From the NCBI GenBank assembly GCA_025345505.1, contig JANVCC010000120.1, positions 7,158,053-7,222,052 of the forward strand: a DNA stretch of 64,000 nt. Direction: 5' to 3'. The position numbers and the translations under genes are program-made. Positions 12,401 to 25,640 of the stretch are shown here, piece by piece. Each line of letters opens with the position of its first letter. Within the stretch, counting starts at the first letter, position 1. The notes under the pieces are model-generated. The model was not told the DNA's origin, did no database searches, and saw only the letters and a list, made by a program, of their open reading frames with translations. The stretch is from Todiramphus chloris collaris. Taxonomy: Eukaryota; Chordata; Aves; Coraciiformes; Alcedinidae.

Positions 12401-15400
12401 TAAAGGGGATGTTTTTTACTGTGGCATTTGAACATGGTTTATTTGGGAATGGACGTTGAAAGAGAAACAAAGCCTAGTGTGTAGGGATGGGAACGGTTTT
12501 CTAGGAGAGGCAGCAGCGTGGTAGCTGTGAGCTGGGTGAGCCAGGCAGAGGGGGAGGCAGCGCATCCTCCCCTCGCCGTCCCGCAAGTGCTGTGCCCGCT
12601 CTGTGTGACCCGCACTAACTCGGGGCTGAGGATCTTTCTCCTCCGAGTCTGCTGGTGCCCCAGCAGCGGGTGGCATCGGCCTGCTGGGAACGCGGCAGAG
12701 TAAGAATTGACAGATGAAGGTGGGGAAAAACCATATATTGAGAGTCTGAGTGGCAGCTGTCAAATGTTCAGCTGAGCCCAATCTCTGCTTAATTTGCCCC
12801 AAGAGATGAGAAATTCCTTGGTGACATTTAGTTACGTCTCCAAAGGCGGCAGGGGTTGGGGTTTTTGGAGACCACTTCTCTGATGTGCCACAGACTACGT
12901 ACTCAATTTTCTTTTCTCCCAAGAGACTCTGGGCATCTTGTTGAAATACCAAGGAGAGGGAAGCAGAAAGACATAAAAGGGTCGTTAGAAATATTTAAGA
13001 AAGTGGCATTTAGCAGGTGTGCAGGCCTCGTGTCAGATGCAGCGCTGGCCTTTGTGCTAACTGTTGGGTGTAAATATCACCAGGAACGGTGCTGGTTTGG
13101 TTTGGGGTTTTTTTGTTTATTTGTTTTTTTTTAGAGGACATCTCAGAGAAAATGTTGCAACTTTCATTTGTCAACAGACTTTGTTGTAAAGGGTCTGTTT
13201 GTTGGCTAAGAACCAGGGTGTGACACATCCCACTTACGCTGCCAGATTGCTGGCGTCAACGAGCTCTGTGGAATGACGATAGAGCTGCGAACACTGGCAG
13301 GAGGCAGCTCCCAGTGTAATCGCCGGCAGTGCCTGTAGGGACAAACCTCTGGGAAAGAAAATTTCCTTCATTAGTGGTTGGGTGGTGTTCTCAGAAACAC
13401 AGAAGCAGGGGGATTTCCCCGGCAGACCTTGCTGCTGTGCAGGGCCAGGGGACCGTGCTGATGCGCGGGTTTGTGTCGTGAGGGGACATCTCAAGCAGCA
13501 TCCCGGCCGCTGCCGCAGGCGGGTGAGAGCAGCACCGTGGCTGTCGAGTCGGGGCTCCATCCCCCCGTGGGGACGTGGGTCCTGCTCTGCTCCCGACCTC
13601 CTCCTGAAACGGCGGAAAGCTGGAAGTTGCCTGGAGCGGAGATTTGGTTGTTCCTGGGTTGGCTGGTTTGCCTCCAGAATAACCTCATTGCTGAACTTGG
13701 GGGATGGGTGGCTTTCTGGAAAGAAAACAGATACTAAAAGTAATTTGTTTTTTTTCTAAAATTACTACTAGAGTGTAAACCCCCCACACAACCCACCCCC
13801 AGATGAAGCTCTGTCAAGGGAGGACCGTTCCCTATGGGATTATTCCCTGGAGCCGGCGTGCTGACTGGCTGAGAGGAAAGCTTGTTAAGAGGATTTTCCC
13901 CGAGTTCCTCCAGCTCTCCTCGTTACCCCTGTTTGTTGCGGGCAGATCTGGCAGGAAGACAAACTCACCCCCAGTGCTTAGGAAGCGCCGGTGTCTACTG
14001 AGATAATAAATGCAATTCCTGCCACGAAGCGCGTTTCACCTTGTGATGTGCATGTTTAATTATTTGACAGGCTTTGATCGAAAGGACAACATTTAAGTGT
14101 CTGTGTATTCACAGCATATGGTTCAATGAACTGATCTTCCCGTATTCATGCCTTGTAAATGGCTTTGAATGCACATCTAACGAGGGACCGTATTATGATA
14201 GGATAGGTAGCGCAAAAGGAGAGTGCTTCAATTGGCATCTAAAAGGCATCAGTTTCTGTACGGGATGACAGTGTGAAAGTGCCTCTTAGAATAATCCGTG
14301 GAAAATGCAAGAGATGAGTTAAATGTGAACCCAGGAGGAAGGTCTTGAAGATTGTGCTTGCAGCAAAAATCTGATCAATCGAGAACAGAAAGCGAAACAA
14401 TGGTAGAGCCTACCAGCTAAGTAGGTCACCAGTTAACGAGGCAGTGACTCAAGCAGAGAGGGAGAATTTAATCTTTAAACACTGAATCCTGAGTTTGCTT
14501 GAAATAAAATGTGTGTATAAATTTAGCAGCTGGTCAAATAAGATAAAAATATTTTTATTTTGCTCTCTTGTATGCATCTTTTATTATATTTACTGAGACA
14601 ATGCTGTAATAACTTTTAACACTGAAGTGTTGCTGGCATAGTGTGGAAGAGCGTGTGCAGCTGCCCCGTCACTGCCTGGCCGTGTCCCCCCCCGGCTGAA
14701 GGGATGCCACAGCTCGCCCCTGCTGCCTACACTTCGGTGGAGCCGAGAGACTCGAGTTCTTTGTGTCCTATCTGTAGATGTAATACAAAAATACGTGTAT
14801 GAAAAGCACAATATATAAACCCCTCGATGTATCGCCCGAAAAAGTGGCTGTGCTATCGACTTAATTGGTATATCCTTTATGTCTCTTAAAGGATGTGTGC
14901 AGTGTAGCTAAGGTGACATAATTCAGGTCAGCGCTTCCCTGACACGTTTGCTCTCTGCGAACAGTCAGGAGTTGAACAAACTGCTTTTTCTCCAAGAACA
15001 GCTCTGCCTTCACTTGAACCCCAGTTAATATCTTTCTGGGGTTATAATTAGTATTTTATCTTGCTGATTAATGGGGAAAGATCCGTAAGACATATCGTAA
15101 AATCATTTAGCAATAAACCACTGTGTAATAAGTGTCTTTGTAATATTTTTAGTGCTGACACAAAGAACTTACTCTTCCTCCTCGGATGCCAACACTGGAT
15201 TTATACTAATGTGGGGGAAATTAATTGCAGATCTGTCCAGCCACAGCCTGCACTTCTGGTAGTCCCTGAGCTGAGCTGGCTGCAGCTGAGGTTCAGTCCT
15301 GGGAGGCAGTGCTTGTTAACGATGATGCACCACTAAGATGTGATACCAAGCCCCGCTGCTTTCTTTTGTCTGCTACACAGTTTTGTGCTCGTGGGAAAAA

Positions 15401-16100
15401 TACCATCCGATTTTCATGCCTGTAACTCTCTTCACACAGCAGATTTTTTCTGTGGGGGTATTTTGAATTGTAGCTGCTAGCTGGCCAAGGGTCTGAAACA
15501 GCCCCTCAGCCTGAACACAGGGCAGTGAGTGGACAAGAAGCAGCCAGGGAAGGGACATTATTGCCCACCCCAGTCCAGAGGACGCCTGGGTGGCTGCCCA
15601 CAGAGGATGCTCTTCTTCTGGTCTGCAGAATGATGTGTCTCGTTTCTTGGTCCTGAACTGAGCTAGGCCTACACCAGCCCCTGCTAAACAGGAGGTGGCC
15701 ACGTGAGGCTGTGCACCTCTTTAATCTGACTGGATCTTCAGGTTGTTGAGTTCTAAATTTCAGCCGGAGGCTACAGGTGAAATTCTTGCTCGTGTGCTTG
15801 GTTGTCTGTATTATCCAGACCCGCTTGTTCTCCTGAGGTTTCTGAAAGCATCCTGGACACGAGCACAAATTCTAGACAGTGAAAGGTGTTTAGCAGCAAA
15901 TGGTTTGGCTGGAAAAAGATGTTTGAAGAGAGATTTGAAGCCTCACCAAGCTTTGTTAGTGGCTGGCAAAGAAGAGTTACCTGAAGAAATCCTTGAGCAG
16001 GACAGGAGCCAGGAGAATTTTTTTCAACAGAAACAGAGATATTTTTGTGGAAAACTTCAAACAATTGTGCACCCAAGCAGCTTCTCACTTGCACCTTTCC
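6481..16100. other. Intergenic DNA, no gene recognised
   Basis: No coding region is supported. Open frames such as the 178-codon minus-strand frame ending at 12,416 have no recognisable domain. AT-rich islands that may be conserved elements occur near 7,230-7,480, 8,230-8,500, 14,040-14,600 and 15,040-15,200. A stretch from about 10,260 to 11,260 has almost no open frames. An 18-bp exact repeat links 9,887-9,904 and 10,328-10,345. A palindromic octamer-like site of 10 bp lies at 11,271-11,280. Confidence 0.55.
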
Positions 16101-16109
16101 AGTCAAAAG

Positions 16110-16440
16110 CATCTGTCCCGCGCTAGCCAGCCTGCGGGCAGATGCCCCATTTGCCTTCCTCGCGGGTGGCCGTGCCAGGCTTTCTGAAAGGACAGGTTGC
16201 TTTTCTTCCCTCTTTTTGCCATCACACCCGCACTGCCCGACAGCAGCGCGTGACCGCTGCCTCCACAGCGCGCTCTTGGGTTGGTTCGCTGGTGCAGGAG
16301 GACGCGGGGAAGTCTCTTCTCTCGTACTGGGACACGCGGCCGGGCAGCGCTGCGTTTTAGGCTGCGAGCGGTTCCTCCCTGGAGCAGAGCCGGTGCTGCC
16401 CGGACCATCGCGGAGGACGAGACAGGGACTGCGTTGTGTT
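16110..16440. promoter_or_regulatory. CpG-rich patch (candidate CpG island)
   Basis: I count about 30 CpG dinucleotides in roughly 330 bases at about 60% G+C. This is close to the number expected without CpG depletion, unlike the surrounding DNA. A minus-strand open frame of 224 codons (15,771-16,445) starts inside it, but its peptide looks like chance reading of GC-rich DNA. The patch could be the promoter of an unannotated noncoding transcript or an orphan CpG island. No TATA box or splice donor was identified. Confidence 0.4.
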
Positions 16441-16490
16441 TGCATCCCCTCTGGTAGATGGCTTGCAGCTATTTGCTTCTAGGCGTTGGG

Positions 16491-16640
16491 TTAAAATAAT
16501 GAAATGCGTGTGTGCTTTCTGAGATGATGTGAATTTTGGGTTAAAATAATGAAATGCGTGTGTGTTTTCAGAGATGATGTGAATTTTGGGTTAAAATAAT
16601 GAAATGCATGTGTGTTTTCAGAGATGATGTGAATTTTGGA
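16491..16640. repeat. Minisatellite, three 50-bp units
   Basis: Three head-to-tail 50-bp units begin at 16,491, 16,541 and 16,591, each starting with an AT-rich decamer (ttaaaataat). Units 1 and 2 differ at two positions, and units 2 and 3 at one internal position plus the last base. This implies recent amplification. The array starts just beyond the CpG-rich patch. Confidence 0.95.
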
Positions 16641-17514
16641 TTAATTAAGAATGTGAGTTCCAGGCTCCTTTAGATGTGGGCACTTATTAATATTTATAAA
16701 AAAGATTGCATACTAATGCATTCCTAATATGTAAGATGTGGCACTACCCGTTTCAATAGATTTTTTTAGAACACCATTGTGACTGTGAGATGTTCTCCTC
16801 TGTCCTTCTTAGAGTTGCAAGAATAATCATTTGGATTTATTCTCCCAGTGTTTACACAAGTTGTTTTGGTGTTTTGTTTTTTTAATCTTCCTTTTTAATT
16901 ACCTTGCCAGCCCATCGATAGGAGGCTGCGGGCGATGTCCTTTCAGCTGCGAGGAGCTGGATGGGCTGCAGTCAGAAGGCTGAAGGAGCCAAATGGCTGT
17001 AGGTATCAGTCCGACTGATTCCCGTCGCAGCGCTGGTGCTGAAGAGCCTGAGTGGATGTGGGGCTCGGGCTGCTCTGGGGGTGCTGCTGGAGGGTGGGCA
17101 GCCTCCTGAGCACAGCACTCTCCTGAGAGCAGCGCAGGTGCTGGCACCAGGCACTCAGCTGGGGCCTGGCCAGCTCCGTGCCCGTTGGCATCCCTGCCGG
17201 GGGTGGCTCTGGCTCAGGTGCCGCAGTGGGCAGGGGCTGTGGCAGGGTCGCTGCCAGGCTGGCTGATTGGCACCCGTCCCAGGGCAGAGGCCAAGCCACG
17301 GGATGGGCGTCCCCCTGTCCCTTAGGGACGGCTTTGGGCTTGTTAGCTGGACGTGAGGGGCTTTTTCATGGAGGAAGAATCTTCTGTTTATTTAGTCCTT
17401 TGGAAAGCGTCTGTACCTGAGGTCTGGAGCTCTCGTATCGCCCTTTCCACTTGCGTTTGTGCTGCTGTTTGGCTGAACTTCCCCGGGCTCCTTCCTCTGC
17501 AGTAATTGGGATTC

Positions 17515-17780
17515 CATATTTTTTTTTGAAATCTTTTTAGCGTTCCTCATTTCAAAGTTAATTTGCTTTCAGAACAACCCAATTAGAGGTGAATCACTCT
17601 CTCTATATGCAATTCTGCACTAATTGCTTTATTTGATCATTTTATATTTATAAGGTAATGCCTTATTTTCTTTAGAGGGGAGCTATCATTGCCTCCCACC
17701 TATGGCATCTCAAGGTCTTTCCCATTCTGTGGCTGGCTATTAGCAATAAAGAACAGTGTTATTGCACAGTTGTTCCCGGA
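17515..17780. promoter_or_regulatory. AT-rich candidate conserved noncoding element
   Basis: An AT-rich island with several homeodomain-like cores (for example around 17,578-17,625) and no open frame, bounded by GC-richer DNA on both sides. It is a candidate enhancer by composition alone. Confidence 0.25.
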
Positions 17781-20700
17781 ATGATGCAATTTGCAAAAGA
17801 CTCGCGCGAAGCAGCCGTCACGTACCGTTTGACAGGAGGCTGCTCCCAGGGCCCGGGAGACCGGCTGCGGAGAGCTGTGCTCGTCCTCTTTGACATCGCG
17901 GGCACGGGAGCTCGGATCCTGCGGGGGCAAAGCCCTGGGGTTTGAGGCTGGCTGCGTGCGGTGCCCTGGAGAGATCCGATGCCTCTTCCTGGCCCCAGCT
18001 GATCCCCGTGCTGATGCTAAACTTCAGCTGCACCCCCGGCCCCGTCCCGGGCTGAAGTATTGTTCCTGGCAGGAACATGGGTCTCCTCGTTTCGCAGAAC
18101 AGATACAGAAATAGTTACAGGCAAGCCCCTTTTGTCTGTTTTGTTACGTGAGTTTAGGACCAATTCTGAATTGACCCACAGTGGTCATAAAATAAAAATA
18201 ACTTTAAAATATTTGCCTATTAGCATATGTTGGCAAGAATAAGCTGAAAGCAGGCCTGGTTTTCAGTCAGCCTCACAGTGTGACAGCTCCAGCTCTAAGT
18301 GTTCACAGCATGCTCTCCAGGCTGTGTTAATATACATCCATTCTCACCGACAAATTAACACGGAGCGCTTGCTGTCAGCACGTTCATCAGCTGGGTCAGC
18401 TGCAGTAACCTTGTCCCGAGGGTGATGGTGCCCGACTCCTGGTTTTGTCTTTGGGGGGGATCACTGTGGCCATGCCCCCACCACACCTTTCTTCTGACTC
18501 TACCCTACAACGAAAAGGGGAGCGTGCTCTGAGTCCAGACCTAGGGAGGGAGAAGATCTAAATCCAAAGTTCTGAGCAGTGGGGTACAAGAGAAGCAGAG
18601 AGTGGGGGAAATGCCAGATTCACTAACGACAAGAGTCAGGTGAATGGGGCAAGCTGCAGTCATCTGGCATTAAAACAAATATCTACTTCCTTAAAAAATA
18701 CTGCAATAAAAGGGGATACTGTGTGTGGAAGCCTGCAGCAAACTTCCTTGGGAGGGCAATAAAGTTCTGTTCTTTAAAATTAAATGAATAATCAGTACTT
18801 AAGTAAGTTTTCTGGTGGTATTTACAACATATGACACTTGAACTTTTATTTATAACTTCAAGGATACTGTTAACAAAACAAAGATTGCTGTCTTGTAGCA
18901 TTTCAAAGTTGCAGGCAGCACTGTCCCTCTCTGGCAGAATCCTCTCCAACCAGCCAGCAACAACACAAGACACTGGTACAAATTCAGTTCATTCCATCTG
19001 GAAACAGGATTGAGAAATACCATCACCTTAACTCATTACTGTTTTCACTCTGAATTGTAATCTCATTGTTATCCTTTCTGCCACCCCTAAGATGACTCTG
19101 CTCTCGGGGGAGTTTCAGCTGTTTCTGGCCGGGCAGCGTTGCTGGAAGTACCTGTTGCTCCCAGCACAGCGAGCACTGGGCACCGGTTACCAGGGCCGTC
19201 CGATCTCATCTGGGACCCCGGGGAGCTGCTGCTCGAGCAGGAAGGTGCAGCGCTCGTTGTGCCGCAGGGAGCCACTCGCATTGTTGTCCAGGGGGGTTTG
19301 ATGGAGCTGTTGGCTCATTCCATTACGCGTTTCCCCGGTAATCATAGCGACAGGCATTGAAGGCTCCTGGGATACTCGCAGCCCATAAAGTATTGAAATG
19401 TGCTTCCTTACCACCAGCTGTGTTTCAAATAAGCAGCTTTCGTGAGTAATTTCCAAACCCACCGGACCGAAGAGCCCAACGGTGAGACCCCTGAGCCTGC
19501 AGAACTGCAGAGGCTTGAGGAGGCAACTGTTGTTCTCCTGGCCTTGGTCCCACAAAGCAGCGTCTGCAACCAGAGAGGCTGGTTCCGAGCCCCCTCTGCG
19601 GGGTGAAAGCTCTGCAAGCCTCTGCTCCTGGGAGCTGGGGACTGTGGGCCCTGCTTAGGGAGCTGCTTTGGTTAAGCAGAGCAAGTGGCTGTGTTTGAGA
19701 TGGCTTGATAAAGGAGATGCTTTGGAAGGTGAGCTTCTTAGCATTGAAAACCGCGTGGGCAGCAGCATGGCTGTGGGCACCAGGTGCGCAAGGAGACTGA
19801 ATCCTGTCCTGCAGATACAAATAAACCCTTCCTCCTCTGCAGCCACAACAACGTCAGGGGCCGAGTGCTTCTGTCAGCCTGGGGCAAGTATTTCAGTGGT
19901 GGGGTTGGAAGGGCAGCTGCTGCCCAGCACGGATCCTGTGCTCCAGCGTGGTTGTGGCCCATGTCCGTGCATCGTCCCATTCCTCTTTGCTCCCTTGTGG
20001 CCACCAAAAAGCAACGTCCAGGGGAGCAGGAGTGTGGGTGGGCAGAGCTACTGGCTCCTGCCTGGCACTGGAGATGGGTGCCTGTCTGTCCTGGCCTTCA
20101 TCACACCTGGCACCTTGGTCCTAGGGTAGTCATCGGAGGTGCTGGAGCAGAGTGCAGGGCTTGACAGAGTGATGAAGCGTACATGTTGATGTGTAGGACA
20201 AATTGCAGTAGCCAGGCTGTGCTAAGAGCTTGTAATGCAGAGGAAGAATAAAGCAAACACCCCCTGGAAGGTGCAGGCAGGGCAGGTGCCCTGGCAGCCG
20301 TGGGATGAGACCCTGTGGCTGCTTCTCCCATGGCTGCCCAGCCCCCAGCAATCATGAAACCTCTGCATCCAGAAGGCTATAAAAATACATGATGGGGAAT
20401 ATCGGTAAGAGCATCAATCTTCATGAGTGAGGAGAGGATGGAGTGAGGGAGTCACAAGTGAGTTATCCTGTCGCTCCTGAAAAATGAAGATGAATTGTGT
20501 GACACTGGCTATTTATTTATACACTTTACTGGGTATGCATATGGGGCTGAGCAGGATAAACAGCATCGTGTCACATGTGTAACCGTGTGCTACAAAGGGC
20601 TGTTGTCAAGGTGAGTTTTGGGTGGTTATTGCTGTGTATGGTCAAAACAGTCAGCGACTTGTCTCCACAGAAGGTTTCAGATGACAGATAACCCGTTAAG

Positions 20701-22519
20701 GGGCGAGGGAGGGCAGGGGCTGGAAACAGGCCCTGGAGCTGCAGTGATGCTTTTGGTCCCTCGGTGGGACCTCGTGCTGCTCGGCGGGGCAGTGCCACAG
20801 CTCTGTGCCCCTCTGTGAGTGTGGAGCACACAACTGTTGGGGGAAGTTCAGAGCATCTCTTCTACAAGAAAACCTACAAATAGGGGCCGGACCTGTCCCC
20901 ATCTTTGAAAAACAAGCAGTGGGTGGAAAAGGGGTGGCACGCTCCAGAAACACTGCTTTCCCTTTGCACGCAGGGTTCTTTCCATTGTCTTGCACTTAAC
21001 TGGCCCCTGGGCAAGGGCCTCGTACACCACTCGTATGTGCAGTGAGTAGGTGGGGCAGGATCACTTTGGCTACTCTACTTGCGTGTGTCGGGAGGGGATT
21101 TCTGAACCCAGAACAGGGCTGGGTTTGTGCTGGGGACAGGCTCGGGCAGGACTGGGGTGAGGTGCCAGTGCTGGCCCCGCCTGCCTGTGTGGAGTGGGGC
21201 CAGGCACATCTTCAGGTATTCCACCAGAAAGTCACCTGCCCATGGAATGAAATGAGAGCAAGCAATAACAATCCTTGCCTTGCTGAGTTTGCTACTTGAA
21301 GTGATTTTAAGTCGCGTTTGTTTGGATGGAAAGCATAGTGCAGAGGGCTCCCCATGAAAATCTGTGTCCTCTCTAAAATGTGGTGAAATTATTCCCCCCA
21401 GTTCTCCTCAATCTCTTTGTGTCTCAGTTACGTGTGTGTATATATGGTCCCATGGAGCGTCAGAAAATTCTCAGCTTCCTCGGTCAAGCAAAATACAGAA
21501 CTTAGAGCCACTGTCACTGTCAATGGAGAAATTGAAATAAAACAGAAATAAAGTTATTAAAACTCCCCCATAATATCAAGGGAGAGCAAACGGGTGTAAA
21601 CAGACCAAGAGTAATTTTAAAAGAAGAATGAGAAAGGCAAAATCAGCCTGTCAGAAGAGACTGAACCTGAAGCAGCCTTCCGAAAGAAACACAGCGGAGT
21701 AAGAGAAAGGTTCGGCAATGAGCCAGTGCGTTTGCACTTCATCCACTGTGTGGCAGGACCATACGGCAGCTCTGAGGGAGACCAGGGGAGACTTCTCTAG
21801 CTGATGCTTCCTGGGCTGGATATCTTTGTTTTCCTGAAGCCCACAGCACCGGGAAGATTGAAATCTGTAATGCTGAGGAATCTGTATTACTGGAATAAAG
21901 CGCTGGGAGAGTCATCCCCAACATCCTGCAACACGTGTCTGATGGAGGGAGGCGGGAAGATGCAGGATGCGGGGGCCCGGGAGAGCATCGTGCACTACGC
22001 GTCTTCATAGACGCAGATTTATTTTCAAATTAACCCTCGGGAGTGCCAGTAATCCTTTTACAAAGGCATGAACTGCTAATCCAAGTGCTGCGCCGGGTTT
22101 GCTGCTGTTGGAGCAGCTACCTAGATTAGTTTCGTGTTTAAAATGGATCTTGTATTGTTTGTATCCAGAGCGCAGTTTAAATTAGGGGTGACTTTTTGCT
22201 ACTCTGGAGAAGTTTCCCGGGAGAGAGCTGGTAAGAAATCTTACCTCCAAGTTGCCTCCCAGAATAGAAAGCTCTAGCAGATGAGTTCCCGTGTCCTCTG
22301 GTTCGCAGGGCTGTGGGTTACAGATGGCTGCTGCTTACGGAGCAGTAACGGGGTGTTCTGGTGATAGTGCCCTGGCTTTTCCCTGCGGCAGAGTGAGTGC
22401 AGATGGGGATGGAGCCAAGGGAAGGAGGCTGCTGCGCTGTGACCCTCGGGGCTGATGGGGGACGTGCCGGGGAGATGTGTACGTGGCCCGGGCCGGGGCT
22501 GCTGGTTACCTTATCTTCC

Positions 22520-22760
22520 ATCACTGTGTTGATAAACTGTTATTGCTAAATTGTCCTGGGTCTAATACAAGCTTTACGGCAGTCGGGTATGAAATCCATT
22601 AGTGCCTGTCATACTGCTTGGCTAATGGAAGGAAATCCTGTTTTCTCCATTAGATTTTGGTTGGATCCCTTTATCTGCCCATTACGTCTCCTGTAACTCC
22701 TTCTAATGGAACCGGAGTAATACAAAATGACAAAGAATTGGGAAAAAATGACACTGAAAT
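22520..22760. promoter_or_regulatory. Candidate noncoding element with four TAATGG sites
   Basis: The hexamer TAATGG or its complement occurs four times within 114 bases: 22,596-22,601 (reverse), 22,623-22,628 (forward), 22,647-22,652 (reverse) and 22,704-22,709 (forward). There is no open frame. The alternating orientation of homeodomain-type cores suggests a homotypic binding-site cluster. Function is inferred from the motif pattern only. Confidence 0.35.
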
Positions 22761-23196
22761 GGGGGGAGCTGTAAAAGCCTCTATTGCCCCTACTTGGCCT
22801 TGTTAAGGAACGTGAAATCTGAATTAGTTTAAAGACTTGTTTTGTTCAGTGACTGATCCTATGAGCTTGTTCCCTTTACTTAAAATAACAAGTAATTTTT
22901 GTTTTGCAATGCATGTCATGACACAGGAAAATGTTTACTGAGCTTAGTGCAGTAGCTTCCCTGCCCCTTTGTCTTTATGAAAAGCACACGGCAGGGCTGC
23001 CTTATAATTTACTATTGTTTTATTAATTTAATCTCACTGTTCCTCCAGCAATCACTCCTCTCAAAAATAGGGATTTCTGATCCAAGCAAGCCAGCCAAAA
23101 ACCAAAGCCAGTTTGCAAACAACCCGATAGAAACATTAATAAGCCAAACTGCAGTGCGCATCCCTGCTGTCTGTGCTCTTACAGCCCTGCTGTGCC

Positions 23197-23278
23197 CATG
23201 GGTGCTGGGGGGGTACCCACGGGTGCTGGGGGGTAACCATGGGAGATGGAGGGGTACCCACGGGAGATGGGGGGGCTC
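23197..23278 (+). repeat. G-rich minisatellite, four units of 20-21 bp
   Basis: Four degenerate units start at 23,197, 23,218, 23,238 and 23,259, each with a run of four to seven G. The first two and the last two pair off by sequence (a tgctg core versus an agatg core), which suggests two rounds of duplication. The plus strand also fits a G-quadruplex pattern. Confidence 0.85.
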
Positions 23279-25404
23279 AGGGAGCTCTGCCTTTGGGGGA
23301 AGGAGCCCTGCTCCTGCCTGCCACACGTGCTGCCTCTCCTGCAGTCCCTGCCTCTCTCTTGGAGCTGAGGATTTCTTCGAACATTTCTGGCTGGGGATTT
23401 TAAAGTTTTACCATATTTCTTTTTTTAATATTCGATGGACACACGAGGTGACACCAGGCAGTATCATTTTCTTCCCGCTCCCTGTGTGCAGTCACTGAAT
23501 TCATATTAATTTCCTGCACCAGTGCCCATGGACTGGGAGATGGTTTCTGCCACCCATGAAGTCAATGGTGCTGCTCATGAGCTCAGGTGATTAAATGGGC
23601 AGAATCCAGCCGGGCACAGAAAAGTGCATTTTCTCACGTATGTACTCAGTATAATGTAGCAAGAAGATGTGGGATTGTAGATTGATGGAGATACCATCAC
23701 CATTCTGGGCTGTGACCACATGGAGATGGGCAAGCAGAGCCCCCAGAGCAGGTATCAGAAAACAGAAGGCCCCGTTAACACCCGGCCGAGCCAGAGCCGG
23801 CTGCGGGGAGCTCCGCTGTCTCCTGAGGAGAGTTGGAATTGAATAGAAATAAAGGAAATGGGGAGCGTTTCATGGGCAATTGAGTGGTCAGCACGGATCG
23901 CACCGTAGCCCTTGCTGCTCCGCACACATCCTCTTCTGGCTCCGTGTTAATCCCCAGAGAGACAAACAGCAAGTTCATTAGTTGTCTCTCCCTCCAGCCA
24001 GCAGCCCGGCGGCTCTGGATTGTCACTGCTGTAACCAGTTGAACGCTCTCTCCTGCTGCAGATATTAATTTTTTGTTTATAGAAAAATCCATAAGGTTTG
24101 AGTTATCAAAAGCTGTGTGCGCCAGTGGGAAAGACACAAAATCAATGCTGAAATATTGCCTTATTTAATGGCTGCTGTAAATAGCTCTGTTAGGATGCTT
24201 TAGTAGAGGTAAATTATGAAAGCAGAGGAGAGGTCAGTGGGACGTACTTGCTTGCAGCCCACACCCCAGCAAGCCCGTCCCGCTCGCCGTGCTCTGGGAG
24301 GTGGTGGCTGGCAGGAGTTGGAGATACCTTTGTTCATGGTTCATCTTAACCTCACGCTTTCTGCTCTTTTAGGGCCTGTGTTCATTGAGGCTTTTAAAGA
24401 CCTGTCATTTAAAATGGTTTATTTCTGCCATGGAATGTAGTTCTCTCCAGATTCTTTCTAGAATCTATTTGGGTACTTTAGAAAGCACTGGCATTTCCCC
24501 GCGTTCCTGGAAAGCCCGGTCCTGAGTTGGGGTTACTGTGGTAACCCAGCTGTGTTTCCACCAGCAGCAGCCATCACTATGGATGAGAAAAAAATAGCTT
24601 TCTGGGTTGCTGTGCTCGAAAGTCACACAGAATTAGGAGATCCTGGAAGGTCAGGCAGGTGCTGGCTAGCAGCATTGCTCAGCCCCGTCCCACCTGAAGG
24701 GCTCACGGAACCGGAGGAGAGTTTTCCCCGCGGAGATGCTGCAGCTGCTCAGAGCGGCCAGTGCCCGTCTCAGTGCCCTCAGTACTCAGCTCGGGGCCAG
24801 CACAGCTTAACGGTTGGCTTGACAGAACTTGGGATCTGCCCGGCATCAGCACAGTGTCAGCAGCTCTACCAGGGGGTTCTCAGCTGAGGGGCTGTGGAGT
24901 GGAGCGGCCACCCTGCTGCTTAGGTGCTGGGAAGCAGCCACAGCTCTCCTTGTTCGCAGGCAAGGATGCAAACCTGGACTCGGATGCAAACACAGGTTGG
25001 CTCACTGGGGCTGCACTGGTACCAGCGAGCTGACTACTGGGGGTAGTGCCTGTTACTGGCACAAGGGACCGAGTCCCCGTGCTGGACTGGGCTGTGCAGC
25101 AGCTTCTTGAGTCAGCCTCCTCTGTTGCCTGTCTGTGTGAGCTGCTGGGCTGCCTGCAGCTCTAACGGGCACTGAAGTGGTACGGAACGAGGTCCTCTGG
25201 TTCCTGTCAGCGTCTATGAAGAGGTGGTGCTGCTGGTTTCCTTGCTGCTGTGTTTTGTTCTCGGGAGCATTCTCCTTGTCTCCGACCCGCAGTGATGTGC
25301 TGAGGCTGATGCATCGCTGCCCCTGGCTCCATCCTCCCCTCGAGCTCGGAGTCTTTCCTTCCTCCCTGCAGCCTGGCTCTCTGGGCAGCAGTTAGCCAGT
25401 GAAA

Positions 25405-25640
25405 GCGGCTTCTTTTTATTAGGATTTGATTATTTGTGACACATGCAAATTAGGAAAAAAGGTAATTGTCCTAATTAACATTAAATAGGTTTTCTCACAC
25501 ATCTTGAGTAATTTGATGCTTCTGCTTATCTCATAAAGTTTCCTGGTGGAACTGCCTCGCTCTCGGTGTTCATACAAGAGCCTGCTGAGCTTCTGTAATT
25601 AAGCTGTGATTAGCCAGCTATAAATACATGGGTTTGAATA
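25405..25640. promoter_or_regulatory. AT-rich candidate conserved noncoding element
   Basis: It contains a perfect octamer ATGCAAAT at 25,443-25,450, a GTAATTG core at 25,462-25,468 and a TAATTA core at 25,472-25,477, with more TAAT cores on both sides. POU-type and homeodomain-type motifs packed within 40 bases fit a neural enhancer. No open frame is present. The call rests on motifs alone. Confidence 0.35.

Noticed and set aside
12416..12952. 178-codon minus-strand open frame
   Set aside because: No recognisable domain and no supporting signals. A frame of this length is expected by chance in GC-rich DNA.
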